Part shown: one piece after another, positions 45,060-60,600 of the stretch | Layout: every line of letters starts with the position of its first letter | How positions within the stretch are numbered: position 1 is the stretch's first letter | Source: Apostichopus japonicus | Taxonomy: Eukaryota > Echinodermata > Holothuroidea > Aspidochirotida > Stichopodidae | Length of the DNA: 64,000 nt | Assembly (NCBI RefSeq): GCF_037975245.1 | Contig: NC_092574.1 | Span: 2,761,001 to 2,825,000, forward strand | Direction: 5' to 3' | Position numbers and translations under genes: made by a program | The notes under the pieces: model-generated | Told to the model about the DNA's origin: nothing | Database searches by the model: none | The model's input: only the letters and a program-made list of their open reading frames with translations

Positions 45060-48000
45060 TCGATTGATTGGTACCACACATTCTATTAATCGGCACAGCA
45101 CATTCGGTTAATAGCTACCGAACATTCGATTTATCGGTATCGCACATTCGATTTATCGGTACCGCACATTCGTTTGATCGGTACCGCACATTCAATTTAT
45201 CAGTACCGCACATTCGATTGATCTGTACCGCACATTCGATTGATCGGTACGGCACATTCGATTTATCGGTTCCGTACATTCGAATTATCGGTACCGCACA
45301 TTCTATTTATCGGTAGCGCATATTCAGTTGATCGGTACCGCACTTTCGATTGATCGTTAACCCACATTCAATTGATCGGTACCGCGCATTCGTTTTATCG
45401 GTATCGCGCATTCAATTTATCGGTACCGCACAATCGATTCATCGTTATCGAACATTCGAATGATCGGTACCGCACAATCCACTTATCGCTACCGCACATT
45501 CGATTTATCGGTACTGCACATTCGATTGTTTGGTACCGCACATTCGATTTACCGGTACCGCACATTCGATTAATCGGTACCGCACATTCAATTGTTCGGT
45601 AACGAACATTCGTTTTATCGGTACCGCACATTCGTTTGTTCGGTACCGCACATTCGATTGTTCGGTACCGAACATTCGATTTATCGGTACCGCACATTCG
45701 GTTGTTCGGTACCGCACATTCGATTGTTCGGTACCGCACATTCGATTTATCGGTAAAGCACATTCGATTGTTCGGTACCGCACTTTCGATTGATCGGTAC
45801 AGCACATTCAAATGATTGGTACCGCAAAGTCGAATAATCGGCACCGAACATTCTATTGTTCGGTACCGCACATTCGATTGATTGGTACCGCACTTTGAGA
45901 TTATCGGTAGCGCACATTCGATTGATCGGTATCGCACATTCGATTTATCGGCACAGCACATTCGATTGATCGGTAGCGCACATTCGGTTGATCGGTACTG
46001 CACGTTCGATTGATCGGTACCGCACATTCGATTGATCGGTACCGCACATTCAATGGATAGGTACCGCACATTCTATTTATCGTTACCGCACATTCGATTT
46101 ATCGGCACCGCACATTCGATTGATCGTCACCGCACATTCGATTGATAGGTACCGCACATTCGATTGTTCGGTACCGCACATTCGATTGATCGGTACCGCA
46201 AATTCGACTTATCTGTACCGCACATTCTTTTGCTCGGTTGCGTTCATTCAGTTAATCGGTATCGCACATTCGATTTATCGGTACCGTGCAGTCGATTGAT
46301 TGGTACCACACATTATATTAATCGGCACAGCACATTCGGTTAATAGCTACCGATCATTCGTTTGATCGGTACCGCACATTCAATTTATCAGTACCGCACA
46401 TTCGATTGATCTGTACCGCACATTCGATTGATCGGTACGGCACATTCGATTTATCGGTTCCGTACATTCGAATTATCGGTACCGCACATTCTATTTATCG
46501 GTAGCGCATATTCAGTTGATCGGTACCGCACTTTCGATTGATCGTTAACCCACATTCAATTGATCGGTACCGCGCATTCGTTTTATCGGTATGGCGCATT
46601 CAATTTATCGGTACCGCACAATCGATTCATCGTTATCGAACATTCGAATGATCGGTACCGCACAATCCACTTATCGCTACCGCACATTCGATTTATCGGT
46701 ACTGCACATTCGATTGTTTGGTACCGCACATTCGATTTACCGGTACCGCACATTCGATTAATCGGTACCGCACATTCAATTATTCGGTAACGAACATTCG
46801 TTTTATCGGTACCGCACATTCGTTTGTTCGGTACCGCACATTCGATTGTTCGGTACCGAACATTCGATTTATCGGTACCGCACATTCGGTTGTTCGGTAC
46901 CGCACATTCGATTGTTCGGTACCGCACATTCGATTTATCGGTAACGCACATTCGATTGTTCGGTACCGCACTTTCGATTGATCGGTACAGCACATTCAAA
47001 TGATTGGTACCGCAAAGTCGAATAATCGGCACCGAACATTCTATTGTTCGGTACCGCACATTCGATTGTTCGGTACCGAACATTCGATTTATCGGTACCG
47101 CACATTCGGTTGTTCGGTACCGCACATTCGATTGTTCGGTACCGCACATTCGATTTATCGGTAACGCACATTCGATTGTTCGGTACCGCACTTTCGATTG
47201 ATCGGTACAGCACATTCAAATGATTGGTACCGCAAAGTCGAATAATCGGCACCGAACATTCTATTGTTCGGTACCGCACATTCGATTGATTGGTACCGCA
47301 CTTTGAGATTATCGGTAGCGCACTTTCGATTGATCGGTATCGCACATTCGATTTATCGGCACAGCACATTCGATTGATCGGTAGCGCACATTCGGTTGAT
47401 CGGTACTGCACGTTCGATTGATCGGTACCGCACATTCGATTGATCGGTACCGCACATTCAATGGATAGGTACCGCACATTCTATTTATCGTTACCGCACA
47501 TTCGATTTATCGGCACCGCACATTCACTATGATCGTCACCGCACATTCGATTGATAGGTACCGCACATTCGATTGTTCGGTACCGCACATTCGATTGATC
47601 GGTACCGCAAATTCGACTTATCTGTACCGCACAATTTTTTGCTCGGTTGCGTTCATTCAATTAATCGGTATCGCACATTCGATTTATCGGTACCGTGCAG
47701 TCGATTGATTGGTACCACACATTATATTAATCGGCACAGCACATTCGGTTAATAGCTACCGAACATTCGTTTGATCGGTACCGCACATTCAATTTATCAG
47801 TACCGCACATTCGATTGATCTGTACCGCACATTCGATTGATCGGTACGGCACATTCGATTTATCGGTTCCGTACATTCGAATTATCGGTACCGCACATTC
47901 TATTTATCGGTAGCGCATATTCAGTTGATCGGTACCGCACTTTCGATTGATCGTTAACCCACATTCAATTGATCGGTACCGCGCATTCGTTTTATCGGTA

Positions 48001-48600
48001 TCGCGCATTCAATTTATCGGTACCGCACAATCGATTCATCGTTATCGAACATTCGAATGATCGGTACCGCACAATCCACTTATCGCTACCGCACATTCGA
48101 TTTATCGGTACTGCACATTCGATTGTTTGGTACCGCACATTCGATTTACCCGTACCGCACATTCGATTAATCGGTACCGCACATTCAATTATTCGGTAAC
48201 GAACATTCGTTTTATCGGTACCGCACATTCGTTTGTTCGGTACCGCACATTCGATTGTTCGGTACCGAACATTCGATTTATCGGTACCGCACTTTCGGTT
48301 GTTCGGTACCGCACATTCGATTGTTCGGTACCGCACATTCGATTTATCGGTACAGCACATTCAATTGATTGGTACCGCAAAGTCGAATAATCGGCACCGA
48401 ACATTCTATTGTTCGGTACCGCACATTCGATTGATTGGTACCACACTTTGAGATTATCGGTAGCGCACTTTCGATTGATCGGTATCGCACATTCGATTTA
48501 TCGGCACAGCACATTCGATTGATCGGTAGCGCACATTCGGTTGATCGGTACTGCACATTCGATTAATCGGTAACTCACATTCGATTTATAGGTACCGCAT
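45060..48600. repeat. 1.2-1.4-kb higher-order repeat, three copies
   Basis: A segment beginning near 45372 recurs at 46560 and 47969 (offsets 1188 = 54 x 22, and 1409, about 64 x 22), recognised by shared private variants such as CACAATCCACTTATCGCTAC and GATTCATCGTTATCGAAC. Within copy 2 an internal stretch (CGAACATTCTATTGTTCGG to CACATTCAAATGATTGG) is duplicated again. Confidence 0.9.
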
Positions 48601-51600
48601 ATTCGATTAATCGGTACCGCACATTCGTTTGATCGGTACCGCACATTCGATTAATAGGTACTGCACATTCGTTTGATCGGTACCGCACATTCCAATGATC
48701 GGTACCGCACATTCGATTGTTCGGTACAGCAGATTCGATTTATCGGTATCGCACATTCGATTGTTCGGTACCACACATTCAATTGTTCGATTGATCGCTA
48801 CCGCACATTCGATTCATCGGTACTGAACATTCGATTGATCGGTACCGCACATTCATTTTATCGGTACCGCACATTGAATTGATCGGTAGCGCACAGTCGA
48901 TTGATCGGTACCGCAAATTCGATTTATCGGCACAGCACATTCAATTGATCGGTACCGCACATTCGATTGACCGGTACTGCACATTCCATTGTTCGGTACC
49001 GCACATTCGATTTATCGGTACCGCACATTCGATTTATCGGTACCGCACATTCTATTGATCGGAACCGCACATTCGATTGATAGGTCCCGCACACTCGAAT
49101 GATCAGAACCGCACATTCGATTTATCGGTGACTCACATTCGATTTATCGGTAACGCACATTTGATTTATCGGTACCGCACATTCTATTTATCGGTAGCGC
49201 ACATTTTGTTGATCAGTAGCGCATATTCCATTGATCGGTACCGCACATTCGGTTCTTCGGCACCGCAAATTCGATTGTTCGGTACCGCACATTCGATTTA
49301 ACGATTTTGCATAATCGATTGATCGGTACCGCACATTCGGTTGTTCGGTACCGCAAATTCGGTTGTTCGGTACCGCACATTCGATTGTTCGGTACCGCAC
49401 ATTCAATTTATCGGTACCGCACATTCGGTTTTTCGGTACCGCATTTTCTATTGATCGATACAGCACATTCAATTGATCGGTACCGCAAAATCGAATAATC
49501 GGCACAGCATATTCGATTGATGGGTAGCGCTCATTCGGTTCATCGGTACTGCACGTTCGATTGATCGGTACCGCACATTCGATTGATCGGTACCGCACAT
49601 TCCTTTGATCGGTACCGCACATTCGATTAATATAGGTACTGCACATTCGTTTGATCAGTACGACACATTCGAATGATCGGTACCGCACATTCGATTTATC
49701 GGCAACGCACATTCGATTGATCGGTACCGAACATTCGATTTATCGGTACCGCACATTCGGTTGTTCGGTACAGCACATTCGATTGTTCGGTACCGCACAT
49801 TCGATTTATCGGTAACGCACATTCGATTGTTCGGTACCGCACTTTCGATTGATCGGTACAGCACATTCAATTGATTGGTACCGCAAAGTCGAATAATCGG
49901 CACCGAACATTCTATTGTTCGGTACCGCACATTCGATTGATTGGTACCACACTTTTAGATTATCGGTAGCGCACTTTCGATTGATCGGTATCGCACATTC
50001 GGTTGATCGGTACTGCACATTCGATTAATCGGTAACTCACATTCGATTGATCGGTACCGCATATTCGATAAATCGGTACAGCACATTCGTTTGATCGGTA
50101 CCGCACATTCGATTAATAGGTACTGCACATTCGTTTGATCGGTACCGCACATTCCAATGATCGGTACCGCACATTCGATTGTTCGGTACAGCACATTCGA
50201 TTTATCGGTATCGCACATTCGATTGTTCGGTACCACACATTCAATTGTTCGATTGATCGCTACCGCACATTCGATTCATCGGTACTGAACATTCGATTGA
50301 TCGGTACCGCACATTCATTTTATCGGTACCGCACATTGAATTGATCGGTAGCGCACATTCGATTGATCGGTACCGCAAATTCGATTCATCGGTACTGCAC
50401 ATTCCATTGTTCGGTACCGCACATTCGATTTATCGGTACCGCACATTTGATTTATCGGTACCGCACATTCTATTTATAGGTAGCGCACATTTTGTTGATC
50501 AGTAGCGCATATTCCATTGATCGGTACCGCACATTCGGTTGTTCGGCACCGCAAATTCGATTGTTCGGTACCGCACATTCAATTTATCGGTACCGCACAT
50601 TCGGTTTTTCGGTACCGCATTTTCTATTGATCGATACAGCACATTCAATTGATCGGTACCGCAAAGTCGAATAATCGGCACAGCATATTCGATTTATCGG
50701 TACCGCACACTCGATTGTTCGGCACCGAACATTCGATTGATCGTTAACGCGCATTCATTTTATCGTTACCGAACATTCTATTTATTAGCACCGCTCGTTC
50801 GATTTATGGGTACCGAACATTCTATTTATCTGTACCGCACATTCGATTTATCGGTACCGCACATTAGATTCTGGTACCGCACATTAGATTTATTGGTACC
50901 GCACATTCAATTTATCGGTACCGCATATTCTATTGTCAGGTACCGCATATTCGATTGTTCGATTGATCGGTACCGCATAATCGATTGTTCGATTGATCGG
51001 TACCGCATATTCGATAAATCGGTACCGAATATTCTATTGATTGGTTCCGCACATTCGATTGATCGGTACCGCACATTCTATTGATCGGTACCGAACATTC
51101 GATTTATCGGTTCCGCACATTCGATTGATAGGTACCGTACCTTTGATTAGTCGGTACCGCACATTATATTTATCGGTATCGCACATTCTATTGATCGGTA
51201 CGGAACATTCGATTAATCGGTACCGCACATTGGATAGATCGATAAGGCATATTCCACTGTTCGGTGCAGCACATTCGACTTATCGGTACCCCCTCATTCG
51301 ATTATATCGGTACTGCACATTCGATTGATCGGTACCGCACACTCGTCTGATCGGTACCGCATATTCCATTGTTCGGTAGCGCACATTCGATTTATCGGTG
51401 CCCTCTCATTCGATTTATCGGTACCCCACATTCGTTTTATCGTTTCCGCACAATCGATTCTTTGGTACCGCACATTCCATTGTTAGGTACCGCACATTCT
51501 ATTTATCGGTACCGCACTATCGATTGTTCGGTATGGCACCTTCGATTTATCGGCACAGCACATTCGATTTATTGGTACCGCACACTCGTATGATCGGTAC

Positions 51601-54600
51601 CGCACATTCGATTGATCGGCTCCGCAAGTTCGATTTATCGGCACCGAACATTCGATTGATCGGTACCGCACATTCATTTTATCGTTACCGAACATTCTGT
51701 TTATCGGCACCGCACATTCGATTTATCGGTACCGCACATTGGAAGTATCGGTACCGCACATTTGGTTGTTCGGTACCGCAAATTCTATTTATCGGTACCG
51801 CACATACGAGTTATAGGTACCGCACAATCAATTGATCGGTATCGCACATTCAATTTATCGGTACCGCACATTCTAATGATCGGTACTGCATATTCGATTT
51901 TTCAGTACCGCATATTCGATTAATTGGTATCGCACATTCGATTCATCGGTACCGCACATTCGATTCATCTGTACAGCGCATTCGATTTATCAGTACCCCA
52001 CATTCGATTGATCGGTACCGCACTTTCCATTAATCAGTATCCCACATTCTATTGTTCGGTACCGCACATTCGATTGATAGGTACCGCACAATCGATTGTT
52101 CGGTACCGCACATTCGATTGATCGGTACCCCACATTCAATTGATCGGCATCGCACATTCGATTTATCGGTATCGCACTTTCTAGAGTTCGGTACCGAACA
52201 TTCGAATGTTCGGTACTGCACATTCGATTTATGGGTACCGAACATTCTAATGATCGGTACCGCAAATTCGATTGTTCGGTACCGCATATTCGATTGATCG
52301 GTATTGCACCTTCGATTTATCGGTACCGCACATTCTATTGATCGGTACCGAACATACTATTGTTCGGTACCGCACATTCGATTGATAGGTAACGCACATT
52401 CGATTGATCGGTATTGCATTTTTGATTGATCTGTACCGCACATATGATTTATCGATACCTCACATACGATTTATCGGTACTGCACATTCGATTCATCGGT
52501 ACCGCACATTCGATTTATCGGTACCGCACATTCGTTTTATCGGTTCCGCGCATTCGATTGTTCGGTACAGCACATTTGATTGTTCGGTACCGCATATTCG
52601 ATTTATCGGTACCGCCCATTCGATTTATCGATACCACACATTTGATTTATCGGTACCGCACATTCGATTTATCTGTACCGCACATTCGATTTATCGGTAC
52701 CGCACACTCGATTGTTCGGCACCGAACATTCGATTGATCGTTAACGCGCATTCATTTTATCGGTACCGAACATTCTATTTATTAGCACCGCTCATTCGAT
52801 TTATCGGTACCGAACATTCTATTTATCTGTACCGCACATTCGATTTATCGGTACCGCACATTAGATTCTGGTACCGCACATTAGATTTATTGGTACCGCA
52901 CATTCAATTTATCGGTACCGCATATTCTATTGTCCGGTACCGCATATTCGATTGTTCGATTGATCGGTACCGCATAATCGATTGTTCGATTGATCGGTAC
53001 CGCATATTCGATAAATCGGTACCGAATATTCTATTGATTGGTTCCGCACATTCGATTGATCGGTACCGAACATTCGATTTATCGGTTCCGCACATTCGAT
53101 TGATCGGTACCGTACCTTTGATTAGTAGGTACCGCACATTCTATTTATCGGTATCGTACATTCTATTGATCGGTACGGAACATTCGATTAATCGGTACCG
53201 CACATTCTATAGATCGATAAGGCATATTCCACTGTTCGGTGCAGCACATTCGACTTATCGGTACCCCCTCATTCGATTATATCGGTACCGAACATTCGAT
53301 TGATCGGTACCGCACACTCGTCTGATCGGTACCGCATATTCCATTGTTCGGTATCGCACATTCTATTTATCGGTGCCCCCTCATTCGATTTATCGGTACC
53401 CCCTCATTTGATTGTTAGGTACCGCACATTCGATTTATTGGTACCGCACATTCGTTTTATCGTTTCCGCACAATCGATTCTTTGGTACCGCACATTCCAT
53501 TGTTCGGTACCGCACATTCTATTTATCGGTACCGCACTATCGATTGTTCGGTATGGCACCTTCGATTTATCGGCACAGCACATTCGATTTATTGGTACCG
53601 CACACTCGTATGATCGGTACCGCACATTCGATTGATCGGCTCCGCAAATTCGATTTATCGGCACCGAACATTCGATTGATCGGTACCCCACATTCATTTT
53701 ATCGTTACCGAACATTCTGTTTATCGGCACCGCACATTCGATTTATCGGTACCGCACATTGGAATTATCGGTACTGCACATTTGGTTGATCGGTACCGTA
53801 CCTTTGATTAGTCGGTACCGCACATTCTATTTATCGGTATCGCACATTCTATTGATTGGTACGGAACATTCGATTAATCGGTACCGCACATTGGATAGAT
53901 CGATAAGGCATATTCCACTGTTCGGTGCAGTACATTCGACTTATCGGTACCCCCTCATTCGATTATATCGGTACTGCACATTCGATTGATCGGTACCGCA
54001 CACTCGTCTGATCGGTACCGCATATCCATTGTTCGGTATCGCACATTCTATTTATCGGTGCCCCCTCATTCGATTTATCGGTACCCCCTCATTTGATTGT
54101 TAGGTACCGCACATTCGATTTATTGGTACCGCACATTCGTTTTATCGTTTCCGCACAATCGATTCTTTGGTACCGCACATTCCATTGTTCGGTACCACAC
54201 ATTCTATTTATCGGTACCGCACTATCGATTGTTCGGTATGGCACCTTCGATTTATCGGCACAGCACATTCGATTTATTGGTACCGCACACTCGTATGATC
54301 GGTACCGCACATGCGATTGATCGGTTCCGCAAGTTCGATTTATAGGCACCGAACATTCGATTGATCGGTACCCCACATTCATTTTATCGTTACCGAACAT
54401 TCTGTTTATCGGCACCGCACATTCGATTTATCGGTACCGCACATTGGAATTATCGGTACTGCACATTTGGTTGTTCGGTACCGCAAATTCTATTTATCGG
54501 TACCGCACATACGATTTATAGGTACCGCACAATCAATTGATCGGTATCGCACATTCAATTTATCGGTACCGCACATTCTAATGATCGGTACTGCATATTC

Positions 54601-57600
54601 GATTTTTCAGTACCGCATATTCGATTAATTGGTATCGCACATTCGATTCATCGGTACCGCACATTTGATTCATCTGTACCGCGCATTCGATTTATCAGTA
54701 CCCCACATTCGATTGATCGGTACCGCACATTCCATTAATCAGTACCCCACATTCTATTATCGGTGCCGCACATTCGATTTATCGATACCGCATGTTCGAT
54801 TTATCGGTACCGCACATTCCATTTATCAGTACCCCACATTCGGTTGTTCGGTACCGCACATTCGATTTATCGGTACCGCACATTCCATTTATCGATACCG
54901 CATATTCAATTTATCGGTACCGCACATTCGATTGATCGGTATCGCACATTCGATTCATCGGTACCGCACATTCGATTCATCGGAACAGCGTATTCGATTG
55001 ATAGGTACCGCACATTCGATTGATCGGTACACCACATTCGATTGATCGGTACCGCACATTCGATTTATCGGTACCGCACAATTGATTGATCGGTACCGAA
55101 CATTCGATTGATCGGTACTGCATATTCTATTTATCGGTTTTTTCACCTTCGATTTATCGGTACCCATATTCTATTGATCGGTACCGAACATTCTATTGAT
55201 CGGTACCGCACATTCGATTGACAGGTACCGCACAATCGATTGATCCTTATCGCATATTTGATTGAACGGTATTGTTCGGTAACGCACATTCGATTGATCG
55301 GTACCCCACATTCAATTAATCGGTACCGCACATTTGATTTATCGGTACCGCCCAATCGATTGTTCGGTATCGCACATTCGATTGATCGGTACCGCACATT
55401 CGATTTATGGGTACCGCACATTCTAATGATGGGTACCGCACATTCTATTGTTCGGTACCGCATATTCGATTGATAGGTACCGCACATTCGTTTTATCGGT
55501 ACCGCATTTTCTATTTATCAGTACCGAACATTCGATTGATAGGTACGGCACATTCTATTTATCGTTTCCGCACATAGGATTTATCGGTATCGAACATTCG
55601 ATTTTTCGGTACCGCATATTCGATTGATAGGTATCGCACTTTCGATTTATCGGTAGCGCACATTCTATTAATTGGTATCGCACATTCAATTGATCGGTAC
55701 CGAACATTCGATTGTTATGTACCGCACATTCGATTGATCGGTACCGCACATTTCATTGTTCGGTACCGCACATTCGTTTTATCGGTACCGTACATTCTAT
55801 TTATCGGTACCGCACATTCTATTGATCGGTTCCGAACATTCGATCAATAGGTACCGAACATTCGTTTTATCGGTACGGCACATTCTATTTATCGGTACCG
55901 CACATTCTATTGATCGGTACCGCACATTCGATTGATCGGTACCGAACATTCGATTGTTCGGTACCGCATATTCGATTGATCGGTACCGCACATTCGATTT
56001 ATCGGTATCGCACATTCGATTGATCGGTACCGCACAAGCGATTGATAGGTATCGCACATTCTATTGATCGGTACCGCACATTCGATTGATCGGTACCGCA
56101 CAATCAATTCATCGGTATCGCACATTAGGTTTATCGATACCGCACATTTGGTTGTTCGGTACCGCACATTCTATTTATCGGTACCGCACATTCAATTTAT
56201 AGGTACCGCACAATCGATTGATCGGTACCGCACATTCGATTGATAGGTACCGCACATTCGATTGATCGGTACACCACATTCGATTGATCGGTACCGCACA
56301 TTCGATTGATCTGTACCGCACATTTGATTGATCGGTACCGAACATTCGATTGATCGGTACTGCATATTCTATTTATCGGTTTTTTCACCTTCGATTTATC
56401 GGTACCGCACATTCTGTTGATCGGTACCGAACATTCTATTGTTTGGTACCGCACATTCAATTGATAGGTACCGCACAATCGATTGATCCTTATCGCATAT
56501 TTGATTGATCGGTATCGAACATTCGATTGTTCGGTACCGCACATTCGATTGATCGGTACCCCACATTCAATTGATCGGTAGGCATATTCGATTTATAAGT
56601 ACCCCACATTCGATTGATCGGTACCGCACAATCGATTTATCGGTACCGCACATTCGATTGTTCGGTACCGCACATTCGATTTATCGGTACCGCACATTCG
56701 ATTGTTCGGTAACGCACATTCGATTGTTGGGTACCGCACATTCGATTTATCGCTACCGGTCATTCGATTTATCGGTATCGCATATTCGATTCATCGGTAC
56801 CCCACATTCGATTTATCGGTCCTGCACATTCGATTTATCGGTACCGCACATTCGATTGTTCGGTACCGTACATTCGATTTACCGGTACCGCACATTCGAT
56901 TCATCGGTACAGCACATTCGATTTATCGGTACTGCACATCCGATTGATCGATACCGCACAATCAATTGATCGATATCGCACATTCGATTGTTCGATACCG
57001 CACATTCGATTTATCGGTACCGTACATTCTATTTATCGGTACCGCACATTCTATTGATCGGTTCCGCACATTCGATTGATAGGTACCGCACATTCGTTTT
57101 ATCGGTACGGCACATTCTATTTATCGGTACCGCACATTCTATTGATCGGTACCGAACATTCGATCGATAGGTACCGCATTTTCGTTTTATCGGTACGGCA
57201 CAATCTATTTATCGGTACCGAACATTCGAGTGATAGGTACCGCACAATCGATTGATCCTTATCGCATATTTGATTGATCGGTATCGAACACTCGATTGTT
57301 CGGTACCTCACATTCGATTGATCGGTGCCCCACATTCAATTGATCGGTAGGCATATTCGATTTATAAGTACCCCACATTCGATTGATCTGTACCGCACAA
57401 TCGATTTATCGGTACCGCACATTCGATTGTTCGATACCGCACATTCGATTTATCGCTACCGGTCATTCGATTTATCGGTATTGCATATTCGATTGATCGG
57501 TACCGAACATTCGATTGTTATGTACCGCACATTCAATTGATCGGTACCGCACATTTCATTTTTCAGTACCGCACATTCGTTTTATCGGTACCGTACATTC

Positions 57601-60600
57601 TATTTATCGGTACCGCACATTCTATTGATCGGTTCCGCACATTCGATTGATAGGTACCGCACATTCGTTTTATCGGTACGGCACATTCTATTTATCGGTA
57701 CCGCACATTCTATTGATCGGTACCGAACATTCGATCGATAGGTACCGCATTTTCGTTTTATCGGTACGGCAAAATTTATTTATCGGTACCGAACATTCGA
57801 GTGATAGGTACCGCACATTCGATTGATCGGTACCGCACATTCGATTGATAGGTACCGCACATTCGATCGATCGTTACCCCACATTCGATTTATCGGTACC
57901 GCACATTCGATTTATCGGTACCGCACATTTGATTGATCGGTTCCGAACATTCGATTGATGGGTATCGCACATTCCATTAACCAGTCCCGCACATTCGATT
58001 GATCGGTAATGCACATTCTATTTATCGGTTTTTTTCACCTTCGATATATCGGTAACGCACATTCTATTGATCGGTACCGAACATTCTATTGTTCGCTTCC
58101 GCACATTCGATTGATAGGTACCGCACATTCGATTGATCCTTATCGCATATTTGATTGATCGGTTTTCGAACATTCGATTGTTCGGTACCGCACATTCGAT
58201 TGATCGGTACCCCACATTCAATTTATCGGTACCGCACATTTGATTTATCGGTACCGCACAATCAATTGATCGGTATATCGCACATTCGGTTAATCGATAC
58301 CGCACATTTGGTTGTTCGGTACCGCACATTCTATTTATCGGTACCGCACATTCCATTTATAGGTACCGCACAATCGATTTATCGGTACCGCACATTCGAT
58401 TGATAGGTACCGCACATTCGATTGATCGGTACCCCACATTCGATTGATCGGTACCCCACATTCGATTGATCGGTACCGAACATTCGATTGATCGGTACAG
58501 AACATTCGATTGATCGATACCTCACAATCAATTGATCGATATCGCACATTCTATTTATCGGTTCCGCACATAGGATTTTTCGGTACCGCACATTCGATTG
58601 ATCGGTACCGAACATTCGATTGTTATGTACTGCACATTCGATTGATCGGTACCGCACATTTCATTGTTCGGTACCGCACATTCTTTTTATCGGTACCGTA
58701 CATTCTATTTATCGGTAACGCACATTCTATTGATCGGTTCCGAACATTCGATTGATAGGTACCGCACATTCGTTTTATCGGTACGGCACATTCTATTTAT
58801 CGGTACCGCACATTCTATTGATCGGTACCGAACATTCGATTGGTAGGTACCGCACATTCGTTTTATCGGTACCGCACATTCGATTGATCGGTACCCCACA
58901 TTCGATTTATCGGTACCGCACATTCGATTTATCGGTACCGCACATTTGATTGATCGGTTCCGAACATTCGATTCATCGGTATCTCACATTCCATTAACCA
59001 GTCCCGCACATTCGATTGATCGGTACTGCACATTCTATTTATCGGTTTTTTACCTTCGATTTATCGCTACCGCACATTCTATTGATCGGTACCGAACATT
59101 TTATTGTTTGGTACCGCACATTCGATTGATAGGTACCGCACAATCGATTGATCCTTATCGCATATTTGATTGATCGGTATCGAACACTCGATTGTTCGGT
59201 ACCTCACATTCGATTGATCGGTGCCCCACATTCAATTGATCGGTAGGCACATTCGATTTATAAGTACCCCACATTCGATTGATCTGTACCGCACAATCGA
59301 TTTATCGGTACCGCACATTCGATTGTTCGATACCGGTCATTCGATTTATCGGTATTGCATATTCGATTTATCGGTACCCCACATTCGATTTATCGGTCCT
59401 GCACATTCGATTTATCGGTACCTCACATTCGAATTTTCGGTACCGCACATTCGATTTATCGGTACCGCACATTCGATTCATCGGTACAGCACATTTGATT
59501 TATCGGTACCGCACATCCGATTGATCGATACCGCACAATCAATTGATCGATATCGCACATTCTATTTATCCGTTCCGCACATAGGATTTATCGGTATCGA
59601 ACATTCGATTTTTCGGTACCGCACATTCGATTGATCGGTACCGAACATTCGATTGTTATGTACCGCACATTCGATTGATCGGTACCGCACATTTCATTGT
59701 TCGGTACCGCACATTCGTTTTATCGGTACCGCACATTCTATTGATCGGTACCGAACATTCGATTGATAGGTACGGCACATTCGTTTTATCGGTACGGCAC
59801 AATCTATTTATCGGTACCGAACATACGAGTGATAGGTACCGCACATTCGATTGATCCTTATTGCATATTTGATTGATCGGTATCGAACATTCGATTGTTC
59901 GGTACCGCACATTCGATTGATCGGTACCCCACATTCAATTTATCGGTACCGCACATTTGATTTATCGGTACCGCACATTCAATTGATCGGTATCGCACAT
60001 TCGGTTTATCGATACCGCACATTTGGTTGTTCGGCACCGCACATTCTATTTATCGGTACCGCACATTCGATGTATAGGTACCGCACCTTCGATTGATCGG
60101 TACCGCACATTCGATTGATAGGTACCGTACATTCGATTGATCGGTACCGCACTTTCGATTTATCGGTACCGCACATTCGATTGTTCGGTATCGCACATTC
60201 GATTGATCGGTATCGCACATTCGATTGATCGGTACCGCACATTCGATTCATCGGTACCATACCTTTGATTAGTCGGTATCGTACATTCGATTGATCGGTA
60301 CGGTACATTGGATTGATCGGTAGCGCACATTCGATTAATCGGTAGCGCACATTCAATTTATCGGCACCGCATTTCGGTTGATCGGTACGGCACATTCCAT
60401 TGATCGGTACCGCACATTCGATTGATCGGTACCGCGCATTTTATTGATCGGTACTGCACATTCTATTTATCGGTACCCCACATTCAATTTATCGGTACCG
60501 CACATTTGATTTATCGGTACCGCACAATCAATTGATCGGTATCGCACATTCGGTTTATCGATACCGCACATTTGGTTGTTCGGTACCGCACATTCTATTT

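Noticed and set aside
52404-53303. 299-codon plus-strand ORF in the satellite, and dozens of shorter ones on both strands
   Set aside because: 22-bp units read in rotating frames give a 22-residue repeat; frames open and close with random unit variants.
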